Made by a program: the position numbers and the translations under genes
The notes under the pieces: generated by a model
What the model was told of the DNA's origin: nothing
Seen by the model: only the letters and a program-made list of their open reading frames with translations
The model's database searches: none
Shown here: positions 5,478-7,506 of the stretch, in pieces
How positions within the stretch are numbered: position 1 is the stretch's first letter
Layout of the letters: each line of letters starts with the position of its first letter
NCBI GenBank assembly: GCA_030608765.1
Contig: JAUWDN010000039.1
Coordinates: 1-7,506, forward strand
Length of the DNA: 7,506 nt
Reading direction: 5' to 3'
DNA from: Promethearchaeota archaeon
GTDB taxonomy: Archaea > Asgardarchaeota > Lokiarchaeia > Sigynarchaeales > SOKP01

Positions 5478-6020
5478 ATGAAAGTAATAGGATTTTGTGG
5501 ATTACCTGGTTCTGGCAAATCAACAGTGTTAAAAGCTATTGAAGATCTAGGGATTATAATAACGATGGGTGACATAATCAGAAACGAGACACGAAAGAGA
5601 AGTTTTGAACCTACAGACGAAAATTTAGGAAAAATTGCTCAAGAATTACGAGATGAGTTCGGGCCAGATATATTAGCAGAAAAATGTGTAGAGTTAATTA
5701 AAAACTTAGAACCTGAGGTTGTTTTTATAGATGGGTTGAGATCTATAGCCGAAGTTAAAATCTTTCGAAATTCCTGGAAATTTCCAATCGTAGCAGTAAT
5801 GATTGATGATAATGTAAGATTTGAAAGGCTCTCGAAGAGAGCACGACTAGATGATCCAAAAACTTTAGAAAACCTAAAAGAACGAGACCAACGCGAAATA
5901 TCTTTTGGATTAAATGAAGTGATTATTAGCGCGAATTATAAAGTAAATAATAACTTCTCAGTAAAAGAAGTTCAAAAAATTGCGCGCGATTTAATTTTAA
6001 ACATTATTAATAACTATTAG
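5478..6020 (+). CDS. UPF0200-type P-loop nucleotide kinase (dephospho-CoA kinase-like)
   Basis: This is a small cytosolic P-loop kinase of the archaeal UPF0200 family, related in fold to adenylate, cytidylate and dephospho-CoA kinases. The physiological substrate is not settled. The Walker A loop GLPGSGKS is at residues 8-15 and a Walker B-like VVFIDGLRS at 81-89 (D85). The family block MGDIIRNE (30-37) follows the first helix, with EPTDENLGKIAQELR (44-58) and GPDILAEKC (62-70). The arginine-rich lid is RLSKRARLDDPKT (117-129), followed by ERDQREISFGLNEVI (135-149), also typical of UPF0200. The length of 180 aa is normal. It is often labelled dephospho-CoA kinase by similarity, but a different archaeal family (DUF359) is known to do that step in Thermococcus, so the label is unsafe. 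The start has no Shine-Dalgarno site. Upstream is the shared palindrome; the 3' end stops 4 bp from that of prs. Confidence 0.88.
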   Translation: MKVIGFCGLPGSGKSTVLKAIEDLGIIITMGDIIRNETRKRSFEPTDENLGKIAQELRDEFGPDILAEKCVELIKNLEPEVVFIDGLRSIAEVKIFRNSWKFPIVAVMIDDNVRFERLSKRARLDDPKTLENLKERDQREISFGLNEVIISANYKVNNNFSVKEVQKIARDLILNIINNY

Positions 6021-6024
6021 GATA

Positions 6025-6930
6025 TTATACCAAGTAATCTACAATTGCTTTAGATAAGGAGACTTTACTTGCTTCATTATCAATTGAATCTGTGCCAATT
6101 ATTTCATTAGCCCCAGCTTTTATAATTCTAAATTTTGCATTTTGTAATAATAAGGCGTGAGTCGCAACAGCAAATACTCTATTAGCTCCACTATCTTTTG
6201 AAAGTTTTATAGCCTTAGCCATTGTTCCTCCTGTTGCAATAATATCGTCTGAGATGACTACATCTTTATTTTTTAAATTTATTTCGCCAGTCATTGTTAT
6301 CTCTCCCGTTTTTACGTCCCTTATTTTTTTAAAATATTCTATGGGAACATTTTCTCCGAAATGCTTAGCAAATGCTTTGGATCTTTCAACAGCACCCTTA
6401 TCGGGAGCAACAACCACAAGATCTTTAACATCTAATGATTTAATATAGTCGGCTAATACTTTCATAGAATCTATATTTATCCATTTACATTGAATCTCTT
6501 CTAGAATCTTCGGAGCGTGTACATCTACAACAAAAACTTCATCTATTCTCATAGAATCAATGAGTCTTAAAATTAAATTAGCAAATTTGCTCTCACCAGG
6601 TCTAAAAATTTTGTCTTGACGAGCATATGCAAGATAAGGGATCACAACGACGATTTTTTCAGCACCCATCCTTTTGACGGAATCTATCATCATTAATAGT
6701 TCAAATAAACGAGCGTTTTGATTCCCGCTTGAACTTGGTCCCGTTGACTGTACAATTATAACTTCTTTCCCTTCTATTAAGGATTCATTATCTAAGTTGA
6801 TCCTAAGGTAATTTTCTCCGTCAGGGAAGGTTTTTGATTCGGTATTAAAGTATCTAATATTTAATTTTTGGGCAATTCTAATGCCAAGTATTTGACTAGC
6901 TGGTCCAACAATTAATATCTTATTTTCCAT
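6025..6930 (-). CDS. prs: Ribose-phosphate pyrophosphokinase (PRPP synthetase)
   Basis: This enzyme transfers pyrophosphate from ATP to ribose 5-phosphate to make PRPP, the precursor of purines, pyrimidines, histidine, tryptophan and, in archaea, part of ribose metabolism. Both phosphoribosyltransferase-fold halves are present. Motifs in order are FPDGE (35-39), the catalytic flexible loop PYLAYARQDK (98-107), VDVHAPK (135-141) carrying the metal-associated His, PDKGA (176-180), the Lys-Arg stretch KKIRD (201-205) and the PRPP/ribose-phosphate loop VVISDDIIATGGTM (224-237). At 301 aa it is slightly shorter than bacterial enzymes (about 315), as usual for archaeal forms. A GTGAT site five bases before the ATG supports the start. 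It is convergent with the kinase gene at a 4-bp gap. The IscU-like gene lies upstream on the same strand across 126 bp, and prs has its own TATA-like element there. Confidence 0.97.
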   Translation of the reverse strand: MENKILIVGPASQILGIRIAQKLNIRYFNTESKTFPDGENYLRINLDNESLIEGKEVIIVQSTGPSSSGNQNARLFELLMMIDSVKRMGAEKIVVVIPYLAYARQDKIFRPGESKFANLILRLIDSMRIDEVFVVDVHAPKILEEIQCKWINIDSMKVLADYIKSLDVKDLVVVAPDKGAVERSKAFAKHFGENVPIEYFKKIRDVKTGEITMTGEINLKNKDVVISDDIIATGGTMAKAIKLSKDSGANRVFAVATHALLLQNAKFRIIKAGANEIIGTDSIDNEASKVSLSKAIVDYLV

Positions 6931-6935
6931 AAGTT

Positions 6936-6940
6936 ATCAC
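6936..6940 (-). promoter_or_regulatory. Shine-Dalgarno site of prs
   Basis: GTGAT stands five bases before the ATG on the minus strand (GTGATAACTTATG). It matches the GGUGAU part of the archaeal ribosome-binding consensus and supports the start at 6930. Confidence 0.55.
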
Positions 6941-6996
6941 AATAATGTTTTAAATTGTTTATTTTAACTTATTACTCCATTTCTTATATTTTTATT

Positions 6997-7008
6997 ATAA
7001 ATATAAAT
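6997..7008 (-). promoter_or_regulatory. TATA-like element upstream of prs
   Basis: The minus strand reads ATTTATATTTAT here, containing TTTATATT, the same octamer found in the Alba repeats. It is about 70 nt from the prs ATG. The surrounding spacer is very AT-rich, so other positions cannot be excluded. Confidence 0.4.
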
Positions 7009-7044
7009 CCAAATTTTAATCCTTATTATTTCTGCTCTTTAAAC

Positions 7045-7050
7045 AAAAAA
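7045..7050 (-). terminator. Candidate oligo-U terminator after the IscU-like gene
   Basis: The minus-strand transcript has a U6 run (GGTTTTTTG) six bases after the IscU-like stop codon. A short T tract without a hairpin suffices for archaeal RNA polymerase release, so this may end the upstream unit before the prs promoter. Confidence 0.4.
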
Positions 7051-7056
7051 CCTATT

Positions 7057-7491
7057 TTATTTTTTTTTATATTTTTCAATTAAGTTCCTTAAAGTAGTAA
7101 CTGCTAATTCTAAGCTATGCTTATGATCCTCCGGCAAACCAAATAATGCACGGTCAATATCTTCTCGTTTTATTTTTTCCGCATATTCAATGGTTTTACC
7201 TTCAATTAATAAAGTAGTTTGACTTCCTGTTGCTACAGTAGCTCCGCAACCATCAGTAAAGAAATTTGCGCTTTTAATAATTCCATCTTCAATTGTTAAA
7301 TAAAATTCCATTGTATCATTACGCGCTCCTAAATATGAATGTGAGATAGTAAAATTGGAAGGCTTACCCCAATTTTTAGGGTTATGAAACAAATTTACAA
7401 TATGTTCGTTAAAATCGCTTATTTCTCTGTCGTTTATCTCTTGTTGAAGTTGTTCAACAAAACTGTCAAAATCTTCCTCCTTTTTAGGCAT
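7057..7491 (-). CDS. IscU/NifU-N-like Fe-S scaffold family protein, two of three conserved cysteines missing
   Basis: This belongs to the IscU/NifU N-terminal family, which normally assembles Fe-S clusters on three cysteines and passes them to apoproteins. Family landmarks are FHNPKNWGKP (35-44), the strand block NDTMEFYLTIEDG (58-70), FFTDGCGATVATGS (77-90), GKTIEYAEKI (98-107) and GLPEDHKHSLELAVTTL (118-134). Only Cys82, in the DGCGA motif, is present. The first family cysteine (normally G-x-C-G-D) is R57 in GARNDT, with the metal-supporting Asp kept as D59. The third (normally HCxxLA) is S126 in HKHSLELA. The protein thus keeps the fold but probably not the classical scaffold site. It may be a divergent carrier, a partner in a hetero-complex, or a repurposed member. 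The length of 144 aa is normal, with a 20-residue charged N-terminus. ATG 7491 is the first start; the leader shows only a weak GTGA. The region upstream lies outside the window. Confidence 0.88.
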   Translation of the reverse strand: MPKKEEDFDSFVEQLQQEINDREISDFNEHIVNLFHNPKNWGKPSNFTISHSYLGARNDTMEFYLTIEDGIIKSANFFTDGCGATVATGSQTTLLIEGKTIEYAEKIKREDIDRALFGLPEDHKHSLELAVTTLRNLIEKYKKK

Positions 7492-7506
7492 TTTACTTTA
7501 TTTCAC

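Noticed and set aside
6254..6448. Plus-strand ORF of 64 codons
   Set aside because: It is antisense to the conserved C-terminal half of prs.
1..7506. CRISPR array, insertion sequence, ubiquitin-pathway cluster or phage genes
   Set aside because: No regularly spaced repeats, transposase or integrase motifs, or E1, E2 or ubiquitin-like genes were seen on either strand.

Overview
The window reads as chromosomal DNA from an archaeon, most probably an Asgard (Promethearchaeota) lineage. The DNA is visibly AT-rich and the proteins are rich in Lys, Ile and Asn. The gene set is archaeal: a type II-like methionine aminopeptidase, an Alba-family chromatin or RNA-binding protein, a UPF0200-type P-loop kinase, an archaeal cyclophilin-like protein and a PRPP synthetase. 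The Asgard hint comes from a 417-residue Rpn11/CSN5-like JAMM metalloprotease with acidic and coiled-coil extensions. That placement is inference, because no rRNA or ubiquitin cassette lies in the window.

Layout. From 3 to 1533 (+) lie the 3' part of map and a nucleotidyltransferase gene that overlaps it by 26 bp. From 1534 to 2149 there is no intact gene, only open fragments in shifting frames that look like a possible decayed gene. From 2150 to 3371 (+) a cyclophilin-like gene is followed 28 bp later by a VTT/DedA-like membrane protein gene. From 3897 down to 3397 (-) the Alba gene is followed 9 bp later by a 55-codon zinc-ribbon ORF, and the pair converges on the membrane protein gene. The JAMM gene (5338 to 4085, -) and the UPF0200 kinase gene (5478 to 6020, +) diverge from a 139-bp spacer that holds a perfect 27-bp palindrome. 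The kinase gene converges, with a 4-bp gap, on prs (6930 to 6025, -). An IscU/NifU-like gene (7491 to 7057, -) closes the window.

How the genes work together. Most are core informational or metabolic genes: N-terminal Met removal, PRPP supply, nucleic-acid binding and Fe-S chemistry. No single pathway joins them. The plausible transcription units are map plus nucleotidyltransferase, cyclophilin-like plus VTT, and Alba plus zinc ribbon. Candidate TATA elements sit about 53 to 73 nt upstream of the Alba, JAMM, kinase and prs starts. Clear Shine-Dalgarno-like sites are seen only for Alba and prs.

The points most worth a second look are the JAMM protein, the IscU-like protein that keeps only one of the three family cysteines, the divergent-promoter palindrome, the unannotated zinc-ribbon ORF beside Alba, and the decayed-looking 616-bp interval that begins at an A9 tract. 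No mobile element, CRISPR array, tRNA or rRNA was found.
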